Positions 26,335 to 35,573 are shown, numbered from the stretch's first letter. The stretch is DNA of 64,000 nt from Enterobacteriaceae bacterium RIT693 (GCA_009668225.1 WJYK01000005.1:62001-126000), one strand, 5' to 3'. Notes: a model not told the origin generated them from the letters alone. Numbers and translations: made by a program.

Positions 26335-27309
26335 CTATTTCAGCACCTGCGGGTTCACGCAGTTCACTTCCACCTTGCCAGTCAGGGCGGTAATCAGGTT
26401 TTCCACCGCACATTCTGCCATGCCGTAGCGCGTTTCATGGGTGGCGGAGCCGATGTGCGGCAGAGCCACCACGTTTGGCATCCCGAGCAGCGGGGAGTCC
26501 AGCGGCAGCGGCTCTTGCTCGAAGACATCCAGCCCGGCGGCGTGAATTTTGCCCTCTTCCAGCGCCTGAATCAGCGCTTTCTCGTCAACCACCGGGCCGC
26601 GCCCGACGTTGATCAGAATGGCAGACGATTTCATCTTCGCAATTTGCTCTGCGCCAATCAGGTGGCGGGTTTCTTCGCTTAACGGCAGCAGGATACACAC
26701 GAAATCAGACTCTGCCAGCAGGGTATCCAGGTCGCAGTAGCGGGCGTTAAAACGCTCTTCCGCCTCTTTATGATGGCGGCGGGCGTTGTACAGAATTGGC
26801 ATGCTGAAGCCGAAATGCGCGCGCTGCGCCAGCGCCAGGCCGATGCGCCCCATGCCAAGAATACCGAGCGTTTTATGGTGCACGTCGATACCAAACCAGT
26901 CAGCATCAATGCTGCTTTGCCATTCGCCGACCTTCACGCGCTCGGCGACTTCCACCACGCGTCTTGCGCTGGAAAGGATCAGGGCCATTGCGGTATCGGC
27001 GACGGTTTCGGTCAACACCGTCGGCGTATGCATCAGCACCACGCCGCGCTCGTTCAGGGCCTCCACGTTAAAGTTGTCGTAGCCGACAGAAACGGTAGAA
27101 GCCGCGCGCAGCTTGGGCGTATTGGCCAGAAACGCAGCATCGACTTTGCCGCCGGAGCCCAGGATACCTTCCGCGTTGGCAAACAGATCCGCGTTCGCTT
27201 TTACGGTTTCCGGGCTGATATCGTCAAGCTGGGTGACGATAAAGTGGCTTTCAAGCCGGGACAGCAGGTTGTCAGGCAGCGCCTTGTAGAGGATGACGGA
27301 CGGCTTCAT
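26335..27309 (-). CDS. ghrB: GhrB, 2-ketogluconate / glyoxylate-hydroxypyruvate reductase (KguD position)
   Basis: 324 residues, the E. coli GhrB length. A D-isomer-specific 2-hydroxyacid dehydrogenase that reduces 2-ketogluconate, glyoxylate and hydroxypyruvate with NAD(P)H. The nucleotide-binding motif is [10 protein letters not shown] (about 147-156). The catalytic Arg is in [10 protein letters not shown], the Glu in LDVFEQEP and the His in [10 protein letters not shown]. It is the last gene of an operon with kguT, kguK and kguE. In Pseudomonas the equivalent gene, kguD, acts on 2-keto-6-phosphogluconate. Here it may act on the phosphorylated substrate, the free one, or both; sequence alone does not decide. 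Confidence 0.93.
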   Translation of the reverse strand: MKPSVILYKALPDNLLSRLESHFIVTQLDDISPETVKANADLFANAEGILGSGGKVDAAFLANTPKLRAASTVSVGYDNFNVEALNERGVVLMHTPTVLTETVADTAMALILSSARRVVEVAERVKVGEWQSSIDADWFGIDVHHKTLGILGMGRIGLALAQRAHFGFSMPILYNARRHHKEAEERFNARYCDLDTLLAESDFVCILLPLSEETRHLIGAEQIAKMKSSAILINVGRGPVVDEKALIQALEEGKIHAAGLDVFEQEPLPLDSPLLGMPNVVALPHIGSATHETRYGMAECAVENLITALTGKVEVNCVNPQVLK

Positions 27310-27365
27310 GAGATTCTCCGTTTTCGGTTAAACGCGAACCGGGCGACAAAGCGCCCGGCGCGGGG

Positions 27366-28649
27366 TCAGGCGTGATGTGCGCCGGACGGGATTTGTTGAT
27401 GGTTAGCAGGCTTAACAATCAGAGTAAGCCATACCGAGGCGAGCAGCGCCAGCCCCATAAAGACATAGGACGCCGCCGGGCTGCCCGTGGCGCCGTTCAG
27501 GTAACCCACAAACCACGAGCCGACGAAAGAACCCAGCGCACCCATGCTGTTGATTAAAGCCATCGCGCCGCCGGCCACGTTCTTCGGCAGCATCTCCGGG
27601 ATAATGGCGAAGAACGGGCCGTACGGGGCGTACATTGCCGCCCCGGCAATCACCAGCAGCGTATAGGACACCCAGAAATGGTTGGCCCCGACCAGCCATG
27701 AGCCCAGGAACGCCAGCGCGCCAATCAGCAGCAGCGGCCAGACGAACAGCTTGCGGTTTTGCATTTTGTCCGACGCCCAGGAGACGGCGATCATCGCGAT
27801 AGTCGCGGCCAGGTAAGGCACGGAAGAGAGCCAGCCGACCTCCACCATTCCCATGCCTGCCGCACCCGCGCTGCGGATAATCGACGGCAGCCACAGCACG
27901 AAACCGTACACGCCGATGCTCCAGGCGAAGTACTGCATACACAGGATAACCACGTTACGTGACCGGAAGGCTTCACCGTAGTTACGCACGGCTTTAATGC
28001 CTTCCTGTTCTTTCTGCAGCTGCGCCTGCAGTGCAGATTTTTCACCATCGGACAGCCAGCCCACCTGGGCAGGTTTATCTTTTACCAGCACCCACCAGGC
28101 AAACGCCCAGATAACCGCCGGGATCCCTTCGAAGATGAACATTTCGCGCCAGCCGAAGGCCTGAATCAGGTAGCCGGACACCACCGACATCCACAGCACG
28201 GTGACCGGGTTGCCGAGGATCAGGAAGGTATTGGCGCGGGAACGTTCGGACTGGGTAAACCAGTTGCTGATATAAATCAGCATTGCCGGCATCACCGCCG
28301 CCTCAACCACGCCGAGCACAAAGCGAATGGCGGCCAGCATCGGAATGTTGCTCACCATGCCGGTCAGCGAGGCACAGCCGCCCCATAAGATCAGGCAGAC
28401 GAAGATAAGTTTGCGCACGCTGCGGCGCTCGGCGTACATCGCCCCTGGGATCTGGAAGAAGAAGTAGCCGAGGAAGAACAGCGCGCCCAGCAGGGATGAA
28501 ATCCCTTTGGTAATGCCGAGGTCATCGTTGATGCCTGCGGCGGAGGCGAAGCTGAAGTTGGCGCGGTCGAGGTAAGCCAGGCTATACGTGATAAACACGA
28601 TAGGCATGATGTACCACCAGCGCTTTGGCGCGATTGTCTGGTTTTTCAT
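27366..28649 (-). CDS. kguT: 2-ketogluconate MFS transporter (KguT type)
   Basis: 427 residues, twelve predicted membrane helices, anion:cation symporter family of the major facilitator superfamily. The typical start is present (YSLAYLDRANFSFASAAGI), as is the loop GYFFFQIPGAMYAERRSVRKLI between helices 2 and 3. It most resembles the hexuronate/2-ketogluconate transporters. Assignment as KguT is supported by its place between a PfkB kinase and ghrB and downstream of a PtxS-like regulator and a KguE-like gene. Other sugar acids are possible substrates. Confidence 0.82.
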   Translation of the reverse strand: MKNQTIAPKRWWYIMPIVFITYSLAYLDRANFSFASAAGINDDLGITKGISSLLGALFFLGYFFFQIPGAMYAERRSVRKLIFVCLILWGGCASLTGMVSNIPMLAAIRFVLGVVEAAVMPAMLIYISNWFTQSERSRANTFLILGNPVTVLWMSVVSGYLIQAFGWREMFIFEGIPAVIWAFAWWVLVKDKPAQVGWLSDGEKSALQAQLQKEQEGIKAVRNYGEAFRSRNVVILCMQYFAWSIGVYGFVLWLPSIIRSAGAAGMGMVEVGWLSSVPYLAATIAMIAVSWASDKMQNRKLFVWPLLLIGALAFLGSWLVGANHFWVSYTLLVIAGAAMYAPYGPFFAIIPEMLPKNVAGGAMALINSMGALGSFVGSWFVGYLNGATGSPAASYVFMGLALLASVWLTLIVKPANHQQIPSGAHHA

Positions 28650-28717
28650 GAGAGTGCCTCTATCTTGAGGTTAACCGTATCGCTTTGTCTGTAGGGTACA
28701 AAGCGATGGAGTCGGGT

Positions 28718-29653
28718 TTATTCGCCCAGTGCGCTTCGGGTCGGTAGCCCTTCGCTGTCACCGATGACCTGTATAGCCAGTGAGCCGATTTTGTTGCCCC
28801 GGCTGACGGCCTGATGCAAAGATTTCCCTTCCAGCAGGGCGCTTATCACCCCGACCGCAAAGCCGTCTCCGGCCCCCACGGTATCCACTACGTTGTCTAC
28901 TTTTACCGCCGCGACCGCGCCTTTCTCGCCGTCTGCGGTTTTATACCAGGCGCCGTCCGCGCCGGTTTTTAGCACCACGACTTTTACGCCATGATGAAGA
29001 TAAAAATCGGCGATCCCTTCCGGGGTGTTTTGCCCGGTGAGCACGATGCCTTCTTTCACGCCGGGCAGCACCCAGTCGGCCTGGAAAGCCAGCTGGTTAA
29101 GCTGCTGCACCATTTCGGCTTCGCTGCGCCACAGCACCGGGCGCAGGTTAGGATCGAAGGAGAGCGTTTTGCCCTGCTGCTTCATCGTTTTTGCCGCGTG
29201 ATTCAGCAGCTCCAGCGAGGTGCCTGACAGCGCTGCCGCCACGCCGCTCAGGTGTAGATGGCGCGCCGAGAGAAAGTATTCGGTATTGAAGTCGGCCACC
29301 GAAAGATGACTGGCGGCGGAGTCTTTACGGAAATATTCCACAATGGGATCGGTTCCATCTTCGACTTTGGATTTGAGCTGAAAGCCGGTGCGGAATTGCT
29401 CGTCTACTGTGACGGCGCGGGCGTCGATGTTTTCCTTCGCCAGCTGCTGTAGCACGTAGCGGCCAAAGGAGTCATTGCCTACGCGGCTCACCCAGCCCAC
29501 GCTTAAGCCCAGGCGAGCCAGGCCTGTGGCGACGTTCAGCTCGGCACCGGCGGCGCGTTTAATAAAGTGCTCCGCGGCGGCCAGGTCGCCGGTTTCGCTG
29601 GCGACGAACATCGCCATCGCTTCACCAATTGTGATGACATCCAGCTGATGCAT
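28718..29653 (-). CDS. kguK: PfkB-family kinase, likely 2-ketogluconate kinase
   Basis: 311 residues. PfkB/ribokinase fold: N-terminal substrate motif near GAELNVATGLARLG (about 35-48), the kinase-family signature DTVGAGDGFAVGVISA (about 255-270) with catalytic aspartate, and the FDPNLRPVLW segment. By itself it could be a 2-keto-3-deoxygluconate kinase (KdgK type), and the two families are close. The operon (KguE-like, KguT-like, GhrB, LacI regulator) favours 2-ketogluconate. It is separated from kguE by only 2 bases. Confidence 0.8.
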   Translation of the reverse strand: MHQLDVITIGEAMAMFVASETGDLAAAEHFIKRAAGAELNVATGLARLGLSVGWVSRVGNDSFGRYVLQQLAKENIDARAVTVDEQFRTGFQLKSKVEDGTDPIVEYFRKDSAASHLSVADFNTEYFLSARHLHLSGVAAALSGTSLELLNHAAKTMKQQGKTLSFDPNLRPVLWRSEAEMVQQLNQLAFQADWVLPGVKEGIVLTGQNTPEGIADFYLHHGVKVVVLKTGADGAWYKTADGEKGAVAAVKVDNVVDTVGAGDGFAVGVISALLEGKSLHQAVSRGNKIGSLAIQVIGDSEGLPTRSALGE

Positions 29654-29655
29654 GG

Positions 29656-30405
29656 TTATTCCTCGCGTAAAAGATTGACGTAATGTCGGGTGACCGCGAC
29701 CAGGTCTCGCCCTTCCAGCGGAAACTCAATGCCGCGCGGGGCATCTACCGGCAACATGTTCAGCAGCCCTTTCCAGTCCGAACTGGCGTCATCCAGCGCC
29801 ACGGCGCGGTAGTGGTTATGGTGGGCAACAGCCGTTTTCACATGGATATAGCTGACGGAAGGCGCCAGGGCGCGCGCGGCCTGCTGTGGGGAGTCATCCA
29901 CCCACAGCCAGTTAGCCATGTCGAAAGTGAGCGTGACCGGCAGGTTGTGAACGTCACAGGCGGCCTGGAAGCGCTGCATTGGGGCCAGCTTTCCGCTGTC
30001 GGTTTGGTCATTTTCCACTACCAGCGCGACGGGGCTTTCGCTAAGCCACTGCTTCAGCGTGTCGAACATCCGGGCGTGGTTGAACTGCCCGAGAGAGAGT
30101 TTGAGCCAGCGGGCGTTCAGCTGATGAGCCTCTTGTAACAGCGAAGGGATCAGCGGGTTCAGCTTGCCGTCGCCCGTGAACAGCGGCTCCGGCGCGGAGT
30201 AGCAGGCTTCCAGCCCGTGCTGGGTGATTTCACCGGCCATCGTCGACAGGAAATCTAACTGCGCGGAGGTGAACAGTTCGCGGCGGATCTCCACGCCGTC
30301 GGCACCGGCTTCAGCGATAATGGGCAGCAAGGCCTGCTGCCCGCCGAGGGCGGCAATGCGGTCGTGGCCGTAGGCGGCGGTGACGACGATAATTTTTCGC
30401 GACAT
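29656..30405 (-). CDS. kguE: KguE-like TIM-barrel isomerase/epimerase
   Basis: 249 residues, a xylose-isomerase-like TIM barrel (sugar phosphate isomerase/epimerase family). Metal-site features visible are VEIRREL (about 38-44), VVENDQTD (about 130-137), FDMANWLW and IHVKTAV, with GIEFPLEG near the C-terminus. First gene of the kgu operon in the order found in Pseudomonas. The exact reaction of KguE is not firmly known. A LacI-type operator lies about 50 bases upstream of the ATG. Confidence 0.8.
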   Translation of the reverse strand: MSRKIIVVTAAYGHDRIAALGGQQALLPIIAEAGADGVEIRRELFTSAQLDFLSTMAGEITQHGLEACYSAPEPLFTGDGKLNPLIPSLLQEAHQLNARWLKLSLGQFNHARMFDTLKQWLSESPVALVVENDQTDSGKLAPMQRFQAACDVHNLPVTLTFDMANWLWVDDSPQQAARALAPSVSYIHVKTAVAHHNHYRAVALDDASSDWKGLLNMLPVDAPRGIEFPLEGRDLVAVTRHYVNLLREE

Positions 30406-30454
30406 GGCGGTCTCCAGGGCGATAACAGCTGACTAACGATGTTATTACGCTAGA

Positions 30455-30468
30455 TGGAACCGGTTCCA
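30455..30468. promoter_or_regulatory. PtxS-like operator in front of kguE
   Basis: TGGAACCGGTTCCA is a perfect 14-base palindrome with the central CCGG of LacI/GalR operators. It is close to the PtxS site TGAAACCGGTTTCA known from Pseudomonas. It lies 50 bases upstream of the kguE start and 51 bases downstream of the regulator gene. Confidence 0.75.
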
Positions 30469-30518
30469 AAGAAAAGAACGCCAGTGCTAATTTTTGAGCG
30501 CCATCACGAACAAAAGAT

Positions 30519-31538
30519 TTAGCGGGAGGTGGAGCCGCGCACGATAAGCTCGCCGGAAAAGACCTGTTCGCGCACCGTTTCACTGGTACCTTCAATCCGT
30601 TTCACGACCTGCTCCAGCGCGGCGTAGCCTATCTGCCAGGTCGGTTGCTTGAGGGTGGTAATGCCGACCCCGGCAAGCTCGGCCCATTCGAGTTCATCAA
30701 ACCCCAGCAGGCCGATATCGCTCCCCCAATTCAGGCCGATGCGGCGCAGAGAGCGGGCAACCTGCAGGGTGAGTGCGCCGTTGGCGGAGATAACCGCTTT
30801 GCGCATCCCACGGTGGCGGGTGTGGAACTGGCGCAGCGTGTTGTCGATTAACTCTGCCTCATGCAGCGGCGTTTCGGCATTTTCGGCGATCACGCCGGGA
30901 TAGCGCTCCAGCGTGCCGCGAAATGCTCGCAAACGCTCGCGACGGGTATTTACCATGCCCAGAGGTTCACTGAGGAACAGTATCGCTTCGAAGCCCTGCT
31001 CGATGAGGTGTTCGGTGGCGGTGGTTGCGGCCTGAATGTTGTCCAGCCCCACCACGTCGCAGGCAAAGTCCGGGATTTTACGATCGATAAGCACCATCGG
31101 CAGCGCGGACTGCTGCAGGCGGTTGAGCCCTTCTTCACGCATCCCAACCGCGTTGACCACGATCCCCTCAACCTGATAGCTGCGCAGCAGGTCGAGGTAG
31201 TGCAGCTCCTGATCGACTGCGTTGTTGGTGTTACACACCAGCGGTGTAAAGCCTTTCTCGCGGCAGGCGGCTTCAATGCCGCTAAGGACGTCGACGGAAT
31301 AGGGATTGGTGATGTCGGCAATGATCAGGCCGATCAGCCGGGTGCGGCCTCGTTTCAGGCCACGGGCCATTTGACTTGGGCGGTAATCGAGTTCGGCAAT
31401 AGCGCGCTCAATGCGCCCACGTAGGTCGTCGGACAGCGCGTTTTGCTCGCCGTTAAGGTAGCGGGAGACGCTGGTCTTCCCGGTCTTCGCCGCTTTTGCG
31501 ACATCGCTTATCGTAGGGCGCGCTGCCTTGCCGTTCAT
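30519..31538 (-). CDS. ptxS: PtxS-like LacI-family repressor
   Basis: 339 residues. N-terminal LacI helix-turn-helix (TISDVAKAAKTGKTSVSRYLNG, about 8-30) with the hinge helix around RPSQMARGLKRGRT. A periplasmic-binding-like ligand domain follows, with RGRTRLIGLIIADITNPY and a C-terminal TTLKQP motif typical of the LacI/GalR family. Gene order (regulator, kguE, kguK, kguT, ghrB) and the CCGG operator in front of kguE point to PtxS, which releases its operator on binding 2-ketogluconate. The first few residues of the coding region and start fit the family. Confidence 0.85.
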   Translation of the reverse strand: MNGKAARPTISDVAKAAKTGKTSVSRYLNGEQNALSDDLRGRIERAIAELDYRPSQMARGLKRGRTRLIGLIIADITNPYSVDVLSGIEAACREKGFTPLVCNTNNAVDQELHYLDLLRSYQVEGIVVNAVGMREEGLNRLQQSALPMVLIDRKIPDFACDVVGLDNIQAATTATEHLIEQGFEAILFLSEPLGMVNTRRERLRAFRGTLERYPGVIAENAETPLHEAELIDNTLRQFHTRHRGMRKAVISANGALTLQVARSLRRIGLNWGSDIGLLGFDELEWAELAGVGITTLKQPTWQIGYAALEQVVKRIEGTSETVREQVFSGELIVRGSTSR

Positions 31539-31617
31539 AGCCGTCTCCAGAGGGGTAACCCTGCGGAGAGTAACATATTTTTATGCGGGGGAAAGTGAAG
31601 CCGCCTTCTGGACGTTA

Positions 31618-32511
31618 TCAGGAGAATCGCGCCGTTGCCCACTCGATAAAGACGCGCAGTCTGGCGCTCAGATGGCGGTTGGAAGGGTACACCAAATACA
31701 TCTGCTCCGGTGGAGGTTGGTACGCTTCGAGCACGCTTACCAGTTCGCCTCTATCAATGTGTGGCTGGGCGGCGAAGCGTACGGTCTGCACCATGGCGCT
31801 GCCGGAAAGCGCTACGGCCAGATGAGCGTTACTTTCGTTAACGCTGATTTGATAGCGGTGTTGTACCTCAATGGTTTTACCGCGATCGACAAAACGCAGC
31901 GGATAGATGCGGTCGTTACGCGCATGGCGGTAATGCGCGAGCGGGAAACCTTGCTCCAGTTCATCAGGCCGCGTGGGTGTGCCATAGCGCGCAAGATAGC
32001 CCGGCGTGGCGCAGGTTGCCCAGTCCATGGTAAACAGGCGGCGAGCAATAAGCGTGGAATCGACCAGCGGGCCGCTGCGTATGACGCAGTCGGCGCTGTC
32101 ATTGATTAAATCCACCAGACGGTCACTCACGCCAAGGTCGATGGAGACGTCCGGGTAACGCTCAAGAAATTCGGGCAGGGCGGGGATCAGCACCTGGCGC
32201 GCCATTGATCCACCGGCATCCACCCGCAGCACGCCCTGAGGCTCTGTTTGCGATTCGGTCATACTGCCTTCCATCTGCTCAAGGTCGGCGAGCCATTTCA
32301 CGGTACGACGGTAGTAGCATTCACCCTCTTTGGTCACTGAGACGCTGCGGGTTGTGCGCTGAAAAAGCTTGGTTTGCAGGTGGTTTTCCAGGTTTTGAAT
32401 CAGCTTGGTGACGGTGGCCTTGGGCATACGTAGGGAGTCGGCGGCACGGGTGAACCCCCCGGTTTCGACAACGCGGTTGAATACACGGATGGCCAGCAGG
32501 TGATGATCCAT
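31618..32511 (-). CDS. LysR-family transcriptional regulator
   Basis: 297 residues. N-terminal winged HTH (FNRVVETGGFTRAADSLRMPKATVTKLIQNLE, about 9-40), then a substrate-binding domain. It belongs to the large subgroup that includes DhaR/CrgA-like regulators, and the ligand is not predictable. The MFS efflux gene upstream is read in the same direction, unlike the divergent arrangement usual for LysR targets, so a regulatory link is only possible. It is separated from ptxS by 79 bases. Confidence 0.88.
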   Translation of the reverse strand: MDHHLLAIRVFNRVVETGGFTRAADSLRMPKATVTKLIQNLENHLQTKLFQRTTRSVSVTKEGECYYRRTVKWLADLEQMEGSMTESQTEPQGVLRVDAGGSMARQVLIPALPEFLERYPDVSIDLGVSDRLVDLINDSADCVIRSGPLVDSTLIARRLFTMDWATCATPGYLARYGTPTRPDELEQGFPLAHYRHARNDRIYPLRFVDRGKTIEVQHRYQISVNESNAHLAVALSGSAMVQTVRFAAQPHIDRGELVSVLEAYQPPPEQMYLVYPSNRHLSARLRVFIEWATARFS

Positions 32512-32529
32512 AAAATCCTCAGCGATCTC

Positions 32530-32556
32530 AAAACCCTGCCTCAGGCAGGGTTTTGT
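32530..32556. terminator. Terminator of the MFS gene
   Basis: AAACCCTGCC-TCA-GGCAGGGTTT, a 10 bp stem, followed by T-rich sequence on both strands. It sits between the MFS stop codon and the LysR start. Confidence 0.75.
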
Positions 32557-32572
32557 TTATCGACGTAAATAA

Positions 32573-33760
32573 TCATCCACACTGTTTAGCGCTAATCATT
32601 CTGGTACGCAAGGAGAGGCCGAATACCAACGTTGCCGAAAGGATAAGCGCGCCGCCAAACAACATCGCGCTACTGACGCCGTGCCAGTCCACCACCTCAC
32701 CGCCCAGCAGCGCGCCGGAGGCCAGAGCAATCTGAATCACGGTGACGAGCAGTGATTGCCCGGCTTCCGGTGCGTCCGGCACCGCTTCGAACATCCAGTT
32801 TGTGGCGCAGACCGGTACGGCACCAAAAGCCAAACCCCAGACCAGCACCATTAGCGTGGCGCCCGCCAGGCCGCTAAGCAGCGGGGAAACGATCAGAATA
32901 CTGGCCAGCATCGCCGCCACCAGAATAAAGGTCCAGCGCAGGCTATGCTCCGCCAGGCGTTCACCGGCGAAAGTACCCAACAGTCCTACGGCACCATAGG
33001 CCAGCAGCTGGAAGGTAATCGCCGACGGGCTAAGAACAAACACCTGCTGAAGCAGCGGGCGCAGGTAGGTATAAGCCGAGAAGTGGCCAACAAACAGCAG
33101 CACGATGGCGATTAACCCAATGCGTGCCATCGGCAGGCGCAGGGGAGACAGCAGATCCTGCACGGTAATCGCGCGGCTTGGCGGTACCGAGGTCAGAAGG
33201 CGTAGCTGCGCCAATAAAGTGATTGCTGCCAGCCCCGCGCTGGCAAAGAAAGCGGTACGCCAGCCGAACAGGTCACCAATCAGCGCTCCTGCCGGAACGC
33301 CACAAACGGCGCCAACGGAGACGCCGCTGACGATAAGCGCCACGGCGCGACCCTGGCTGGACTCGGGAACCAGATGGCGGCCATAGTTCATGGAAAATGA
33401 CCAGAATCCCCCGACGCAGATGCCGAGTAATATGCGGCCCAGCAGCATCATCGGAAAGTTAATTGCCAGGGCGGAAACCAGGTTAGAAACGACCAACAGC
33501 AGCGACAGGCCAAGCATCAGCAGGCGGCGATCGAGGCTTCCGGAGGCGAGGCTGAGCACGGGGGCTGCCACGGCGGCAACAATGCCGGGCATCGTGACCA
33601 TCAGCCCGGCCGTTCCGGTGGAGACGCCAAGCGAAGGCGCGATATTGGTCAGCAGGCCGATGGGCAGGAATTCGGTGGTAACCATCACAAAGCAGGCTAC
33701 GGTCAGGGAAAAGACCGCAATCCACGGTGATGATGCAGGTTTATCTTTATTATTTAGCAT
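32573..33760 (-). CDS. MFS efflux transporter, DHA1 family
   Basis: 395 residues with twelve hydrophobic segments. Motif A-like LASGSLDRRLLM is present. The helix-5 motif GVSVGAVCGVPAGALIGDLFGWR (about 155-177) is characteristic of drug:H+ antiporters, so export rather than import is expected. It resembles the NepI/AraJ/YdhP group. The substrate is unknown. It is read toward the LysR gene, with a terminator between. The gene start fits an ATG at 33760 with GGAAG upstream. Confidence 0.85.
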   Translation of the reverse strand: MLNNKDKPASSPWIAVFSLTVACFVMVTTEFLPIGLLTNIAPSLGVSTGTAGLMVTMPGIVAAVAAPVLSLASGSLDRRLLMLGLSLLLVVSNLVSALAINFPMMLLGRILLGICVGGFWSFSMNYGRHLVPESSQGRAVALIVSGVSVGAVCGVPAGALIGDLFGWRTAFFASAGLAAITLLAQLRLLTSVPPSRAITVQDLLSPLRLPMARIGLIAIVLLFVGHFSAYTYLRPLLQQVFVLSPSAITFQLLAYGAVGLLGTFAGERLAEHSLRWTFILVAAMLASILIVSPLLSGLAGATLMVLVWGLAFGAVPVCATNWMFEAVPDAPEAGQSLLVTVIQIALASGALLGGEVVDWHGVSSAMLFGGALILSATLVFGLSLRTRMISAKQCG

Positions 33761-33884
33761 AGTACCGCACTTCCTCAGAGGAACGCATGAGTGATAAGGA
33801 TCACAATTTACGCAGTCGTGGGCGGCGGATAAATGCGGTATTTATGATTACACTGTTTCTGAGGGTGAATAATTCCGTCAGGCA

Positions 33885-34343
33885 CTACTTTAATCGTTCA
33901 TCAAATCTAAAAGGAATCGCTTTTGCTGAGGCGAGAATGGAGGGGGTATCGGGATGAATGGGGTTCAGCAGGTAGTTAAATTCAACCGGCGAGACGGCGC
34001 TGGGAACGCGCAAAAGCGCCGAAGACTGGCTGGTTGCCCACTCATCGCCAAGGGCGGCAAGTGCCGGAGATGCTTCAGACGCGGCCCAGTCTTTCGGCAG
34101 ACGGGCAATATCGACGGTTTGGCTCAATGTTTCCCCGGCTTCCACGCACAGCAGGGTAAAAGAATCCAGCAGCCTGGCGGCGTTCAGATGCACCAGCGTT
34201 TCCAGCATGGTGAGCGAGGCCGCCTCCGACAAATAAACCATCGATGTGCCTGGGTTGTTCCAGCGGCCCCCGCCTTCCCTTGCCCCATAGCCGGACCACG
34301 CAGAGGAAAGATAGCGTGTTTTCGTCAGGCGGTAGAGCTTCAT
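33885..34343 (-). CDS. RES-domain toxin
   Basis: 152 residues of the RES family. These toxins deplete NAD+ by phosphorolysis or by ADP-ribosyl transfer, depending on the member. The family residues are visible: Arg in GGRWN (R27), the YLSE segment (about 37-40), Glu in LETLVH (E48), and Asn in FNYLLNP near the C-terminus. It is downstream of, and overlaps by 4 bases, the Xre-type antitoxin gene, the usual order for RES/Xre modules. The operon probably autoregulates through the antitoxin. Confidence 0.9.
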   Translation of the reverse strand: MKLYRLTKTRYLSSAWSGYGAREGGGRWNNPGTSMVYLSEAASLTMLETLVHLNAARLLDSFTLLCVEAGETLSQTVDIARLPKDWAASEASPALAALGDEWATSQSSALLRVPSAVSPVEFNYLLNPIHPDTPSILASAKAIPFRFDERLK

Positions 34344-34783
34344 GACCAGACTCCGTGCTCCAGCCTCGTAATCAGCTTCATCACCTCATAAGCCCCCGCC
34401 TCGGATGTCACCAACTCGGCAGGGGATTTCCAGCCCAGAGCACGAACGGGTTCGTTAAGCCAGCGGCGGGCAGCGGCTTTGTCGCCTTCGAACAGTTCAA
34501 CCGCCCTGTCCAGTACGCGGATGAAACGCACGATCTTCTCGCTTTGTTCCGGCGTAAAGCCGTGCTTGATACTGCGGCTGAAGGTGGTATTCGGAATGCC
34601 CGTGATGCGTTTGAACTCGCTTTGGGTGATGTCCGCCCATTCCATCACCAGAGAAGCGACATCGCCGCTCAGCCCATTATCAATCTGAGCGACAACGGCG
34701 ATGCCTTCCGCACTTTTCAGCCCGGCGGCCTGCCACAAACGCTGTGGAGGTGACGTGTTTTCGGATGGTGTAAAAATCTTCAT
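34340..34783 (-). CDS. Xre/ParS (MbcA/DUF2384) antitoxin
   Basis: 147 residues. N-terminal part with a predicted HTH (TQSEFKRITGIPNTTFSRSIKHG, about 53-75) and C-terminal DUF2384 segment (RVLDRAVELFEGDKAAARRWLNEPVRALGWKSPAEL). It neutralises the RES toxin encoded directly downstream. AT-rich sequence upstream contains the palindrome CCATATGG (about 34816-34823), a candidate operator. Promoter details are not resolved. Confidence 0.9.
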   Translation of the reverse strand: MKIFTPSENTSPPQRLWQAAGLKSAEGIAVVAQIDNGLSGDVASLVMEWADITQSEFKRITGIPNTTFSRSIKHGFTPEQSEKIVRFIRVLDRAVELFEGDKAAARRWLNEPVRALGWKSPAELVTSEAGAYEVMKLITRLEHGVWS

Positions 34784-34938
34784 CGCTTATCTCCCATTTG
34801 GTCATTTAATTATATCCATATGGTGTGTGGTGAGCAAATGTACAGCTCTGATTTTGGTGTATTGTATATCCCATTGACATATCCCTTTGTGGCGTTATCC
34901 TTTAGTGAGTGAAAAATGAACAGAAAAGGAGGCCTTTG

Positions 34939-35169
34939 ATGGAAAAGACAACGGTATTTAAAAGTAATCGTAGCCAGGCCGTTCGTTTACCTAAAGCGGT
35001 TGCCTTGCCAGAGGATGTGAAGCATGTGGATATTGTTGCTATCGGCAGAACACGTGTGATCACCCCGGCTGGTGAAAGCTGGGATAGTTGGTTTAATGGC
35101 GATAGCGTGACGGCAGACTTTATGTCAGACAGAGAACAGCCGGACGAACAACTCAGGGAAGAGTTTTAA
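34939..35169 (+). CDS. vapB: VapB antitoxin
   Basis: 76 residues from ATG 34939 with AAGGAGG ideally spaced; a longer frame from 34909 is not needed. The N-terminal SpoVT-AbrB fold is recognisable in TTVFKSNRSQAVRLPKAVALP, followed by an acidic C-terminus (EQPDEQLREEF) that would bind the toxin. Start and stop are arranged so that the TAATG overlap couples it to vapC. Confidence 0.93.
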   Translation: MEKTTVFKSNRSQAVRLPKAVALPEDVKHVDIVAIGRTRVITPAGESWDSWFNGDSVTADFMSDREQPDEQLREEF

Positions 35170-35573
35170 TGCTTAAGTACATGCTGGATACCAATATTTG
35201 TATCTTTACTATAAAGAATAAACCGCAGCTCGTTCGTGAAGCTTTTAATCAATATTATGGGCAAATGTGCATCAGTTCGGTCACCTTAATGGAGTTGATT
35301 TATGGTGCAGAAAAATCACTTCATCCGGAGAAAAATCTGGCCGTTATTGAAGGGTTTGCTGCCCGTCTTGATGTTCTGGCTTATGGTACCGATGCTGCGG
35401 TACACACCGGGCAGGCTCGCGCAGAGCTGGCAAAAAAAGGTACTCCGATTGGCCCCTATGACAGCATGATTGCCGGACATGCGCGTTCCCTTGGCTTAAT
35501 AGTGGTAACCAATAATATTCGGGAGTTCAATCGTGTGCCGGGGCTAAGGCTTGAAGACTGGACGGTGCGGTAA
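35169..35573 (+). CDS. vapC: VapC toxin, PIN-domain ribonuclease
   Basis: 134 residues. PIN-domain acidic residues are in place: D7 (MLDTNIC), E42 (LMELIYG), D98 (YDSMIAGHA) and the TNN segment at about 114-116. VapC toxins of enteric bacteria cleave initiator tRNA. It is translationally coupled to vapB and read away from the RES/Xre module. Confidence 0.95.
   Translation: MLKYMLDTNICIFTIKNKPQLVREAFNQYYGQMCISSVTLMELIYGAEKSLHPEKNLAVIEGFAARLDVLAYGTDAAVHTGQARAELAKKGTPIGPYDSMIAGHARSLGLIVVTNNIREFNRVPGLRLEDWTVR

Noticed and set aside
28718-29653. KdgK (2-keto-3-deoxygluconate kinase) as the identity of the PfkB kinase
   Set aside because: Possible by sequence, but the operon with KguE, KguT and GhrB and a PtxS-like regulator and operator favours 2-ketogluconate kinase.
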